Assembly (NCBI GenBank): GCA_963827785.1
Contig: CAWHCT010000020.1
Location: forward strand, 1-64,000
DNA length: 64,000 bases
Direction of reading: 5' to 3'
DNA from: Site-B1 sp963827785
GTDB taxonomy: Bacteria > Bacteroidota > Bacteroidia > Flavobacteriales > Flavobacteriaceae
Numbering within the stretch: the first letter of the stretch is position 1; every line of letters begins with the position of its first letter. A model generated the notes under the pieces. The model worked only from the letters and a program-made list of their open reading frames with translations, made no database searches and was not told the origin of the DNA. A program made the position numbers and the translations under genes. Of this stretch, positions 32,146 through 42,500 are shown in pieces.

Positions 32146-33900
32146 ATGGCGTCTCATTACGAAGCACCTATTAGAAGACCTTTAGTTACTGGTGAAAAAT
32201 CATATCACGATGTATCGGTAGATGTGGCAGCACCTGTAGAAGGACCAGCAAATAAGCAATGGTGGATTGTATTTTCAATAGCTCTTGCTGCTTTTCTTTG
32301 GGGAATTGGGTGTATAATTTATACCATATCTACGGGAATTGGTACTTGGGGTTTAAATAAAACTGTTGGTTGGGCCTGGGATATCACAAACTTTGTTTGG
32401 TGGGTAGGAATTGGTCATGCAGGAACTCTTATTTCAGCGGTATTGTTATTATTTCGTCAAAAATGGAGAATGGCTATTAACCGTTCTGCAGAAGCAATGA
32501 CAATATTCTCAGTTATTCAAGCCGGTTTGTTCCCTATCATACACATGGGAAGACCATGGCTGGGATATTGGGTTTTACCTATACCAAACCAATATGGATC
32601 ATTATGGGTTAACTTCAACTCACCGCTTCTTTGGGATGTATTTGCTATATCAACTTATTTATCGGTATCGCTTGTTTTCTGGTGGACAGGATTACTTCCT
32701 GATTTTGCTATGATAAGAGACCGTGCAGTTAAGCCATTCCAAAAGAAAATATACTCATTATTAAGTTTTGGTTGGACAGGACGCGCCAAGGATTGGCAAC
32801 GATTTGAAGAAGTATCTCTGGTTTTAGCTGGATTGGCAACACCTCTTGTTCTTTCTGTGCATACGATAGTATCTTTTGACTTTGCTACTTCGGTAATTCC
32901 GGGTTGGCATACAACGATCTTCCCGCCATACTTTGTTGCCGGAGCAATATTCTCAGGTTTTGCAATGGTGCAGACCTTACTTATCATCATGAGAAAAGTA
33001 AGTAACCTTGAAGATTATATTACAGTACAGCACATTGAATTAATGAATATTGTGATCATGATCACTGGTTCAATAGTTGGTGTGGCTTATATTACAGAGT
33101 TATTCATTGCCTGGTATTCTGGTGTGGAATATGAACAATATGCCTTCCTTAACAGAGCAACAGGGCCTTATTGGTGGGCATACCTGTTAATGATGAGTTG
33201 TAACGTGTTTTCTCCACAATTCATGTGGTTTAAAAGATTAAGAACGAGTATCATGTTCTCATTCTTTATTTCAATAGTAGTTAATGTTGGAATGTGGTTT
33301 GAGCGTTTTGTGATCATTGTGACCTCATTGCACAGAGATTATTTACCATCATCATGGACAATGTTCTCGCCAACCTTTGTTGATATTGGGATATTTATTG
33401 GAACTATTGGTTTCTTCTTTGTATTATTTCTGTTATACGCAAGAACATTCCCTGTGATAGCTCAGGCAGAGGTCAAAACAATATTAAAATCGTCCGGGGA
33501 ACGATACAAAAGATTAAGAGATTCCGGACAGAGTTTAGTTGGTACCGGAACAGATCAAAGAACTTCGGGTAAAGTTGTTAAAATTGCTAAAACCAAAATA
33601 GAAAAAACTAAACCTAAAACTGAAGACAAGTCAGGAGATAAGTCTGATTTAAAGAATTCCTTACTAGGAAGTATTGGATCATTTGATCCTTCAACTCAAA
33701 AAGCTGATGATCTAAAGAAAATTAGCGGTGTTGGACCAAAAATGGAACAGGTACTTAACAGCATTGGAATATTTTCATTCCTTCAGGTTAGTAAAATGAC
33801 TAAGAAAGAATATAACTTGTTAGATTCGATTACTGGATCCTTCCCTGGAAGAGCAGAAAGAGATGATTGGTCAGGACAAGCTAAAAAACTAATAAACTAA
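32146..33900 (+). CDS. actC: Alternative complex III subunit ActC (NrfD-like) with C-terminal helix-hairpin-helix domain
   Basis: A 584-residue integral membrane quinol-binding subunit of the NrfD/PsrC family. About ten membrane segments lie between residues 40 and 440 (e.g. FSIALAAFLWGIGCIIYTI, WWVGIGHAGTLISAVLLLF, IHMGRPWLGYW). After about residue 450 there is a Lys-rich linker (TKIEKTKPKTEDKSGDKSDL). A compact C-terminal segment (about 521-584) follows with DDLKKISGVGPKMEQVLNSIGI, a helix-hairpin-helix pattern, and FPGRAERDDW. The core ActC needs no such domain. Nine bases separate it from actD. Confidence 0.93.
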   Translation: MASHYEAPIRRPLVTGEKSYHDVSVDVAAPVEGPANKQWWIVFSIALAAFLWGIGCIIYTISTGIGTWGLNKTVGWAWDITNFVWWVGIGHAGTLISAVLLLFRQKWRMAINRSAEAMTIFSVIQAGLFPIIHMGRPWLGYWVLPIPNQYGSLWVNFNSPLLWDVFAISTYLSVSLVFWWTGLLPDFAMIRDRAVKPFQKKIYSLLSFGWTGRAKDWQRFEEVSLVLAGLATPLVLSVHTIVSFDFATSVIPGWHTTIFPPYFVAGAIFSGFAMVQTLLIIMRKVSNLEDYITVQHIELMNIVIMITGSIVGVAYITELFIAWYSGVEYEQYAFLNRATGPYWWAYLLMMSCNVFSPQFMWFKRLRTSIMFSFFISIVVNVGMWFERFVIIVTSLHRDYLPSSWTMFSPTFVDIGIFIGTIGFFFVLFLLYARTFPVIAQAEVKTILKSSGERYKRLRDSGQSLVGTGTDQRTSGKVVKIAKTKIEKTKPKTEDKSGDKSDLKNSLLGSIGSFDPSTQKADDLKKISGVGPKMEQVLNSIGIFSFLQVSKMTKKEYNLLDSITGSFPGRAERDDWSGQAKKLIN

Positions 33901-33909
33901 AAGTAGCAT

Positions 33910-34440
33910 ATGGAATCTTCAAAAGTTATTCAGGCTATTTACACCGATGATGATGTTTTGATGGCTGCTGTAAAATCAGTAAAGGCCAAAAAATATCATA
34001 TTGAAGAAATATATACACCGTTTCCGGTTCATGGACTGGATAAAGCAATGGGATTAGCACCAACAAGGATTGCCATTACTTCGTTTTTGTACGGGTGTGT
34101 AGGTCTTATAGTTGCAATACTTATGATGAAGTTCATTATGATTGATGACTGGCCTCAAGATATTGGTGGAAAGCCTAGCTTTAGTTATATTGAAAATATG
34201 CCCGCTTTTGTGCCAATAATGTTTGAGCTTACAGTTTTCTTCGCAGCGCATTTAATGGTAATTACATTTTATTTGCGAAGTAAAATGTGGCCTTTCAAGA
34301 AAGCCGAAAATCCTGACCCTAGAACCACAGATGACCATTTTTTAATGGAAGTTGAGGTTAAAGGAAATGAAAAGGAGTTGACAAAGTTCCTTGAGGAAAC
34401 TGGTGCTGTTGAAATAAATTTAATTGATAAAGCGCATTAA
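33910..34440 (+). CDS. actD: Alternative complex III subunit ActD (DUF3341)
   Basis: A 176-residue DUF3341 membrane protein. A cytoplasmic N-terminal region (VIQAIYTDDDVLMAAVKSVKAKKYHIEEIYTPFPVHGLDKAMGL) precedes two membrane helices (about 55-80 and 100-125, FLYGCVGLIVAILMMKFIM and PIMFELTVFFAAHLMVITFYL). The C-terminus is soluble and acidic. The PFPVHGLD motif is typical of ActD. Structural role in the complex. Confidence 0.92.
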   Translation: MESSKVIQAIYTDDDVLMAAVKSVKAKKYHIEEIYTPFPVHGLDKAMGLAPTRIAITSFLYGCVGLIVAILMMKFIMIDDWPQDIGGKPSFSYIENMPAFVPIMFELTVFFAAHLMVITFYLRSKMWPFKKAENPDPRTTDDHFLMEVEVKGNEKELTKFLEETGAVEINLIDKAH

Positions 34441-34449
34441 TATAGATTT

Positions 34450-35007
34450 ATGAAAAGCTTAATTAAAATATTAGTAGTAGTTATGGTTTTGGTTTCTTTT
34501 ACGTCATGTAAAAAGGATTCAGCTCCTAACTATCAGTTTTTTCCAAATATGTACGAGTCAGTTGGTTATGAAGCTTATGGAAGTTATGAAGTGTTTCCAA
34601 ATGAGCAATCGGCATTGATTCCTGCATCAGGATCCATACCAAGAGGTTATACGCCTTTTGAAATAGAAAACTCTACGGAAGGGTATGAGTTAGCAAAGGC
34701 TAATTTAAAAAGCCCATTAAGTGAAGATCAGGTAGATATGGAAACAGGTAAAGAACTTTATGATATTTATTGTGGTATTTGCCATGGTAATAAAGGTGAT
34801 GGTCAAGGAAATTTGGTTAAAAGAGAGAAGATTTTGGGTGTTCCAAGTTATGCAGATGTAGGTAGAGCAATTAATGAAGGCAGTACTTATCATGTAGTTT
34901 ATTATGGTAGGAACGCCATGGGATCTTATGCTAACCAGTTAAATGAAAATGAACGATGGCAGGTTATTGCCTACGTAATGAAGCTAAAGACAGATTTAGA
35001 GAAATAA
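34450..35007 (+). CDS. actE: Alternative complex III subunit ActE, monoheme cytochrome c lipoprotein
   Basis: A 185-residue lipoprotein with signal MKSLIKILVVVMVLVSFTSC and lipidated Cys20. After MYESVGYEAYGSYEVFPN comes the cytochrome c domain with CGICH (Cys108, Cys111, His112), KGDGQGN, and YGRNAMGSY carrying a probable Met ligand. It receives electrons from ActA and passes them on to the oxidase. Confidence 0.93.
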   Translation: MKSLIKILVVVMVLVSFTSCKKDSAPNYQFFPNMYESVGYEAYGSYEVFPNEQSALIPASGSIPRGYTPFEIENSTEGYELAKANLKSPLSEDQVDMETGKELYDIYCGICHGNKGDGQGNLVKREKILGVPSYADVGRAINEGSTYHVVYYGRNAMGSYANQLNENERWQVIAYVMKLKTDLEK

Positions 35008-35034
35008 AATTTAGATATAGTATATTTATTAGAT

Positions 35035-36399
35035 ATGTACACATTTTCAAATAAATTAAAAGTTTTTGCGATCGTATTGGTAATTCTCGGGGCAATTGGA
35101 GTTGCTAGCGGTTTTATGAGTTCTCATAAATCTCTGGAGGATGTAAAAACAATGCTGGCTGACGAAGCTGCTAGCCATGGTTCAGACCATGCCGATGCAT
35201 TACACACAGCTGTTACAGGCGATTCTCATGAAGAAAGTACTGATTCACACGAAGTAACTGTTGAGTCTCATGATAATTCTGAAACAGCAGGACATCACGA
35301 TGATGAGCACGCCGAACATGTTATGCATCAAATACATAACAGACCTTGGTCGGCTTTATATGTTGCGGCCTTTTTCTTTATGATGATCTCTTTAGGTGTA
35401 CTGGCCTTTTATGCGGTGCAATTTGCTTCCCAGGCAGGTTGGTCTCCTGTAACTTTCAGGGTCATGGAAGCCATAACCTATTATTTATTGCCTGGAGCCA
35501 TTATTGTTGTTGCAATTGCTCTTTTGGCTGGTCCTCATCTTTTTATCTGGATGGATCCGGATGTGGTAGCTCATGATGAGATAATTCAGGCAAAAGTAAG
35601 TTGGTTGAATAGGCCATGGTTTATTATTCGTGCAATTATCTTTATAGGTGGATGGAGTTTATACAGGTATTTTGCCCGTAAATTTTCAATTGCACAAGAC
35701 AGCGCCAATGATAATAAGAACTTTAAAAGATCTTTCCGCATTGCAGCAGCCTTCTTGGTATTTTATATTTACACCGAGTCTATGATGTCATGGGATTGGA
35801 TAATGAGTGTTGATCCTCATTGGTTTAGTACATTATTTGGATGGTATGTCTTTGCCAGTATGTTTGTTAGTGGGATCACAGTTATTGCATTAATGATCAT
35901 ATACTTAAAATCAAGAGGATATCTGGATTTTGTGAATGACAGCCATTTACACGATCTGGCTAAATTCATGTTTGGTATAAGCATATTCTGGACCTACCTT
36001 TGGTTCTCTCAATTCATGCTAATCTGGTATTCAAACATACCTGAAGAAGTAACTTATTTTGTAACTAGGATAGAAGATTATAAATTACCATTCTTTGGTA
36101 TGGTAGTAATGAATTTTGTTTTCCCATTGTTGATTCTAATGAACAGCGATTATAAACGAATTCCGTGGTTTGTAGTTATGGCTGGAGTAGTTATTTTATG
36201 CGGACATTATATTGATGTGTTTAATATGATAATGCCTGCAACCGTAGGTGACAGATGGAGTATTGGTATTCCGGAAATAAGTTCAGTAATGCTGTTTGGC
36301 GGATTATTTATACTGATCGTATTCTATTCATTAACAAAAGCACCATTACTGGCCAAAGGCAATCCTTTTGTGAAGGAAAGTGAACATTTCCATTATTAA
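35035..36399 (+). CDS. actF: Alternative complex III subunit ActF, with histidine-rich loop
   Basis: A 454-residue polytopic subunit paralogous to ActC. After the first membrane helix (about 8-28) there is a soluble insertion (about 35-100) very rich in His, Asp and Glu (SHGSDHADALH, DSHEESTDSHE, GHHDDEHAEHVMHQIH), then nine or so helices (SALYVAAFFFMMISLGVLAFYAVQF, YYLLPGAIIVVAIALLAGPHLFIW, ESMMSWDWIMSVDPHWFSTLFGWY). The SWDWIMSVDPHW motif is characteristic of ActF. The His-rich loop could bind copper or another metal. Confidence 0.93.
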   Translation: MYTFSNKLKVFAIVLVILGAIGVASGFMSSHKSLEDVKTMLADEAASHGSDHADALHTAVTGDSHEESTDSHEVTVESHDNSETAGHHDDEHAEHVMHQIHNRPWSALYVAAFFFMMISLGVLAFYAVQFASQAGWSPVTFRVMEAITYYLLPGAIIVVAIALLAGPHLFIWMDPDVVAHDEIIQAKVSWLNRPWFIIRAIIFIGGWSLYRYFARKFSIAQDSANDNKNFKRSFRIAAAFLVFYIYTESMMSWDWIMSVDPHWFSTLFGWYVFASMFVSGITVIALMIIYLKSRGYLDFVNDSHLHDLAKFMFGISIFWTYLWFSQFMLIWYSNIPEEVTYFVTRIEDYKLPFFGMVVMNFVFPLLILMNSDYKRIPWFVVMAGVVILCGHYIDVFNMIMPATVGDRWSIGIPEISSVMLFGGLFILIVFYSLTKAPLLAKGNPFVKESEHFHY

Positions 36400-36426
36400 A
36401 ATTTTAAATAAAGACGAAAAAGAAAA

Positions 36427-37494
36427 ATGACTGCTTTATTAACATTTATAGTATTATTATTTATCGCAATTGCTATTTGGCAAATAGTAAAAATGTTTGA
36501 TTTGGCTCAGGCTAATATCAAAACCAGCCAGGTAGCAAATGATAAAGACAATAGAGTCAATGGGTATTTAATGTTGGTTTTTTTAGCCTTCATTTATATC
36601 ATTACAATTGTTAGTTTCATTAAGTGGGGTGATCTGCCGTTAGTATCAAATTCGGCTTCTCAGCATGGAGTGGACATAGATAATTTGATGATAATATCTA
36701 TGGTCCTCATATTTTTTGTGCAAACGGTTACTCAATTCCTGCTGCATTATTTTGCTTTTAAATACAAGGGAAAAAAAGGAAGGAAAGCATTGTTTTTCGC
36801 AGACAACAACACCTTAGAAGCTATCTGGACAATAATACCGGTTATTACCTTAGCCGGATTAATTATTTACGGATTGTTTACTTGGAACGATATCATGAAT
36901 GTCAGTGAGGATGAGGATACCTTGGTTGTAGAATTATATGCTCAGCAATTCAACTGGAAAGCCAGATATTCAGGAACTGATAATACACTTGGGAAAGCCA
37001 ATGTTAGACTAATTGATATAGATAGGGCAAATATTCTTGGAGTAGATGAATCTGATCCAAATGCGCAGGACGATGTGATCACAACAGAATTGCATTTACC
37101 TGTTAATCGTCCGGTGATTTTTAAAATGAGATCGCAGGATGTTTTACATTCAGCATATATGCCCCATTTCAGGGCGCAAATGAACTGTGTTCCCGGAATG
37201 ATCACTCAGTTTGGTTTTACGCCAACAATTACGACTACAGAAATGCGTCAAAACCCGGATATGATCAAGAAAATAGATAATATTAATAATATTAGGGTTG
37301 AAAAAAGTAAGGAATTAGCAGCGCAAGGACAAGAGGCTTTAGATCCTTATGAATTTGATTATTTGCTGTTATGTAACAAGATTTGCGGTAAATCGCATTA
37401 TAATATGCAAATGAAAATAATAGTTGAAACACAGGAAGAATTTGATGCATGGATGGAGGAACAAACTGTTTTTGCTAATTCATTGTTAAAATAA
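36427..37494 (+). CDS. coxB: Cytochrome c oxidase subunit II
   Basis: A 355-residue subunit II carrying the CuA centre. Membrane helices lie at about 1-22, 45-65, 82-100 and 130-150, more than the usual two, then the cupredoxin domain. CuA ligands are in CNKICGKSHYNM: Cys316, Cys320, His324 and Met327; the earlier His lies in VLHSAYMPHF near residue 240. There is no fused cytochrome c domain. It accepts electrons from the ActE/ActA cytochromes. It lies in the same operon, 27 bases after actF. Confidence 0.94.
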   Translation: MTALLTFIVLLFIAIAIWQIVKMFDLAQANIKTSQVANDKDNRVNGYLMLVFLAFIYIITIVSFIKWGDLPLVSNSASQHGVDIDNLMIISMVLIFFVQTVTQFLLHYFAFKYKGKKGRKALFFADNNTLEAIWTIIPVITLAGLIIYGLFTWNDIMNVSEDEDTLVVELYAQQFNWKARYSGTDNTLGKANVRLIDIDRANILGVDESDPNAQDDVITTELHLPVNRPVIFKMRSQDVLHSAYMPHFRAQMNCVPGMITQFGFTPTITTTEMRQNPDMIKKIDNINNIRVEKSKELAAQGQEALDPYEFDYLLLCNKICGKSHYNMQMKIIVETQEEFDAWMEEQTVFANSLLK

Positions 37495-37520
37495 AAAAGC
37501 TAAAATAAAAGATTAAGATT

Positions 37521-39314
37521 ATGTCAGAACATTTAGATACACTTGTGCACGAAGAGGATCATGGACATCATCATAAAGAGACATTCATAACTAAATATAT
37601 ATTTAGCCAGGATCATAAAATGATTGCCAGACAGTATTTAATTACTGGGACTATTATGGGAATCATTGGTGTAGTTATGTCATTAATGTTTCGTTTACAA
37701 CTTGCATGGCCCGAAAAACCTAATGTAATATTTGAAGCCCTTTTGGGTAAATGGGCTCCTGATGGAGTAATGGATGCAGATATATATTTAGCTTTAGTTA
37801 CAATTCATGGTACCATAATGGTATTCTTTGTTCTAACTGCCGGATTGAGCGGTACATTCAGTAACCTATTGATTCCTTTACAAATTGGAGCAAGAGATAT
37901 GGCTTCCGGATTTTTAAATATGGTTTCCTATTGGTTGTTCTTTGTATCCAGTGTGATAATGGTTGTTTCGCTTTTTGTTGAAGCCGGACCAGCTGCAGCA
38001 GGATGGACAATATATCCGCCACTTAGTGCTCTGCCAATGGCGCAGGGAGGCTCTGGTATGGGAATGACCTTATGGCTTGTTTCCATGGCCATATTCATCG
38101 CTTCATCCTTATTGGGGTCGTTAAATTATATTGTAACAGTTATCAATTTACGAACTAAAGGAATGTCAATGACTAGATTGCCATTGACAATTTGGGCATT
38201 CTTTGTTACAGCAATTATTGGTGTAATATCATTTCCTGTTTTGTTATCCGCAGCATTATTGCTTATAATGGACAGAAGTTTTGGAACCTCATTCTTCCTT
38301 TCAGATATTTTTATACAAGGTGAAGTATTGCATTATTCCGGTGGTTCTCCAGTATTATATGAGCATCTTTTTTGGTTCTTAGGTCATCCTGAGGTATATA
38401 TAGTATTGTTACCTGCACTTGGAATCACGTCAGAGATTATTGCGACTAATTCACGTAAGCCAATCTTTGGATATCGTGCTATGGTTGCTTCCATTTTGGC
38501 TATTGCATTCTTATCTACAATAGTTTGGGGACATCATATGTTTGTCTCCGGAATGAATCCATTTTTGGGTTCAGTATTTACGTTTACTACATTGCTAATT
38601 GCAATTCCTTCTGCAGTTAAGGCATTTAACTATATTACGACCCTATGGAAAGGTAATTTGCAGCTAAATCCTGCTATGCTTTTCTCTATAGGGTTGGTTT
38701 CAACTTTTATAACAGGAGGTCTTACCGGGATCATTTTAGGGGACAGTGCTCTTGATATAAATGTTCATGATACTTATTTTGTGGTAGCTCACTTCCATTT
38801 GGTGATGGGTATTTCAGCTCTATATGGAATGTTTGCCGGAATATACCATTGGTTCCCTAAACTGTTTGGCAGGATGCTAAACAAGAATTTAGGGTATATC
38901 CATTTTTGGGTAACAGCTATAAGTGCTTACGGAGTCTTCTTCCCAATGCACTTTATAGGAATGGCTGGATTACCAAGACGTTATTACACAAATTCAGCAT
39001 TTCCATTATTTGATGATCTAGCCAATGTTAACGTAGTGATTTCAATTTTTGCAATTGTAGGAGGTGCGTTTCAATTAGTATTCCTTTGGAATTTCTTCTA
39101 TAGCATATTCTATGGAGAAAAGGCAACACAAAATCCATGGAGATCAAATACACTGGAATGGACTACACCTGTAGAACATTTGCATGGAAACTGGCCTGGT
39201 GCAATTCCGAGTGTTCATCGTTGGGCTTATGACTACAGCAAACCCGGGCATGATGAGGATTTTGTACCGCAAATAGTACCTTTAAAAGAAGGAGAGGAAG
39301 AATTACAGCATTAA
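37521..39314 (+). CDS. coxA: Cytochrome c oxidase subunit I
   Basis: A 597-residue heme-copper oxidase catalytic subunit with 12 or more membrane helices. Motifs: IHGTIMVFF with a low-spin heme His; GHPEVYI with CuB ligand His289 and the cross-linked Tyr293; GHHMFVSG with His338/His339; and HDTYFVVAHFH with His424 and His426 as heme ligands. The Tyr in HPEVY and PLQIGARDMA mark it as an A-type oxidase. It reduces O2 and pumps protons. The His/Glu-rich start (HEEDHGHHHKE) is unusual. Last gene of the operon. Confidence 0.96.
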   Translation: MSEHLDTLVHEEDHGHHHKETFITKYIFSQDHKMIARQYLITGTIMGIIGVVMSLMFRLQLAWPEKPNVIFEALLGKWAPDGVMDADIYLALVTIHGTIMVFFVLTAGLSGTFSNLLIPLQIGARDMASGFLNMVSYWLFFVSSVIMVVSLFVEAGPAAAGWTIYPPLSALPMAQGGSGMGMTLWLVSMAIFIASSLLGSLNYIVTVINLRTKGMSMTRLPLTIWAFFVTAIIGVISFPVLLSAALLLIMDRSFGTSFFLSDIFIQGEVLHYSGGSPVLYEHLFWFLGHPEVYIVLLPALGITSEIIATNSRKPIFGYRAMVASILAIAFLSTIVWGHHMFVSGMNPFLGSVFTFTTLLIAIPSAVKAFNYITTLWKGNLQLNPAMLFSIGLVSTFITGGLTGIILGDSALDINVHDTYFVVAHFHLVMGISALYGMFAGIYHWFPKLFGRMLNKNLGYIHFWVTAISAYGVFFPMHFIGMAGLPRRYYTNSAFPLFDDLANVNVVISIFAIVGGAFQLVFLWNFFYSIFYGEKATQNPWRSNTLEWTTPVEHLHGNWPGAIPSVHRWAYDYSKPGHDEDFVPQIVPLKEGEEELQH

Positions 39315-39342
39315 TTAGAATTTATTTTTACACTATAAATGG

Positions 39343-39374
39343 AAGGCTCATCAATTAGATGAGCCTTATTTTTT
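39343..39374 (+). terminator. Terminator of ACIII/oxidase operon
   Basis: A perfect 10-bp stem AAGGCTCATC-AATTA-GATGAGCCTT followed by ATTTTTT, 29 bases after the coxA stop. Confidence 0.9.
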
Positions 39375-39567
39375 GCTATTATTTTTAGATGGGAAGAATA
39401 ATTTTTGAAAAAAAGTGAAAAAATTTCGATGAAATACAAAAAAATCCGTTAAATTGCACAAAATTTAGGATGAACAGTTTCGATTGAAAACTAATTCTGA
39501 CTTAAAATTAAATTTATTAACTGAATAAATAAATCCTTAAGATTACCTTAATCTAATTTGACCTATT

Positions 39568-42500
39568 ATGAAAAAAAGTCTTTTATCAAAGCATGCCATA
39601 ATACATAGATTATTAGTTCTATTATTTCTTTGGGCACCATTTTTAGTAGCAGCTCAATGTCCAACAATTACAAATTCAACCCCGGTAATATGTGATGCCA
39701 GTGGTTTCACCTTTGCCGATTTAAATACCTTTGCAGTAGATCAGGGTAATGGAATTGTTTGGTATTCTGCGGCGACAGGCGGAAGTTCTTTCTCTCCCAC
39801 CCAATTGGTTCAGCAAACAACTTATTACGCCGGGGATAGCACAGGAACCTGTGGCACCAGATCTCCTATTACGGTGGATTTCATTGTTAACCCGACTGGT
39901 CAGAATTTGGATGGAATTTTCTGTAATAATGAGAATCCTGATATACAATTATATATTGATCAGGTTTTACAGCCAAATGTACCGCCAGGAGGTTCCGTTG
40001 AGGTCTATACGAATAGCAGTTTGACAAATTTGGCAAACCCAGCCGATGCAATTCCGGGAGGAGCTACAAATTATTATATTGTATTTGTTGAGATTGGCGG
40101 ATGTAAAAGTCAAGTTGAACCGGGAAGTACAGCAGTATTTGATGCTCCGGAAGATCCTGCACCTCCAAACCCACAACAATTATGCTCCGATGCCAATCCA
40201 ACACTTAATGAATTGGATCCTGGTACAACAAATAGTTTTAGCTGGTACCAAAATATAGACGGATCAGGAGATCCGATTCCTCCGGCTTTGCCCCTTTCAA
40301 CTCAACTAGTTGATGGGAGTACATATTATGTTCAGGTAAATGACATTTTTTGCTTTAGTAATGCAGTGCCTGTCACGGTAACAATAGACGATCCACCAGA
40401 ACCGGGTTTATCTGCAACATTAGAATTTTGTGAAGATAATATTCCGGCTTCGGACTTTAATTTATATGATGAACTAGGATCACCAGCTCCGGATACTTCA
40501 GGCACCTGGTCTGGTCCCTTATCAACCTCCGGTGGCCATTTAGGTACTGTTAACATATCAAGTTTAACAACACCAGGCACATATGTATTTACTTATTCTT
40601 TAGACGCAGTTGGCGTTTGCCCTGATGCTTCATCCTCTGTAACTATAATAATAAGAGAAATTTTATCATCTGGAATTGCTTCGGCAAATAATCCAGCATC
40701 TTTTTGTGAAGTAGACCTTCCTTCAAGTTTTGATCTTTTCTCCTTATTAGATAATGAAGATCCGGGAGGTCTTTGGACCCAGGGATTAACAAGCTCAGAT
40801 CCAACAGTATCATCTCCAATTGATCTCACCGGTTTTGCACCTGGAACTTATAATTTTACATATTCACAAAACGTAAATCCAAATCCGTGCCCGGAGGAAT
40901 CCACAACGGTTCAAGTTATTGTTCTTGAGGATCCAAATGCCGGAGTAGCAGTCAACCAGATATTTTGTGAGAATGATTTAGCAGCTAATTCACCTTTTGA
41001 TCTGTTTGATGCCTTAGATGGTTCTCAGGATAATAATTCAGGAATTTGGACTGATTCAGGAGGAGCGACGGTTACTAATCCAATTGATATTACTGGCTTT
41101 ACCATAAATGACAGTCCTTACACATATACTTATACAATTGACAATGGAACTTGTTTTGATTCTGAGGATATAACCATTACTGTGGAACCTGCTCCAGAAT
41201 CTGGCACAGCAAATCCAGATGCAGAAATCTGTGTAGTGGATATAACTGCTGGTCAAACTTTTGATCTATTTGACCTTCTTGAAGGAGAAGACCAATCAGG
41301 AGTTTGGAGTGATGATTCATCCTCAGGTGCATTATCGGGTAATTTGGTCACTATTGATGGACTTGCTACTGGAACATATGATTTTACATTTGACGTGAAT
41401 GCCATTGGAACTTGTGATGATGTATTGATCACAGTAAGCATCATAATAAATGATACACCAACTCCTACTGCTTTAGCATCTCAATCTTTTTGTGATTCAG
41501 CAACCATTGCAGATCTATCTGCAACAGGAAACAGCATATTATGGTATGAAGATGCTACTGGCGGAACAGCTTTAGCTACTTCGGATGCCTTAGTAGACGG
41601 AGAAAACTATTTTGCGACTCAAACAGATGCAACCACAGGTTGTGAATCATCCGTTCGTTTTGAAGTTAATGTGATAATCAACCAATCGCCTAATTCTGGC
41701 TCGCCTAATGCACTAACCGTTTGCGATAATAATACAGGTGTAGACTTATTCAATGGGCTAGATGGCAGTCAGGATACAACCGGAACATGGGATGATACAG
41801 ATAGTACTGGAGCTTTGTCAGGAAATATTTTTGATGCTTCTTTAGTTAGCGCAGGAACCTATCAGTTTACTTATACAGTAACCGGTAACCCTCCTTGTGT
41901 TGATTCAAGTACAATAGTTCCAGTCACAGTTGAAGAAACTGTTTTTGCTGGTACGGATACAACACTGGATATATGTAGTGATAATGGCACAATTGATATT
42001 TTTGCGCTTCTTGGAGGTGCAGATACTGGAGGAACGTGGTCACCTGCATTAACAAGTGGAACAAATATTTTTGACCCAACAAGTGATTCTTCAGGTACAT
42101 ATACATATACATTAACTAATTCCTGTAGCACTGACAGTAGCGATATCGTAATAACTGTAACTCAGGCTCCTGATGCGGGAAGTGATGCGACAGCCGATCT
42201 TTGTGTTGTTAATGGAATTATTGACCTAACAACATATTTAGGTGGAACACCAGATACAAATGGTACATGGTCACCGCTTTTAACAAGTGGAACAAATGAA
42301 TTCGATCCTACTATGGATTCCGCAGGAATTTACACCTATACTGTTACTGCAATTGCACCTTGTACAACCGATTCAAGTGCACAATTAACTGTAACTGTAA
42401 GTGATAGTCCTGCTCCTGTTGTAATTGAGCCAACTATGACCTTCTGTTTAAGTGAGAATCCAACAGTTTCTGATTTAGATAGTGCTGTAAATGGAGATTC

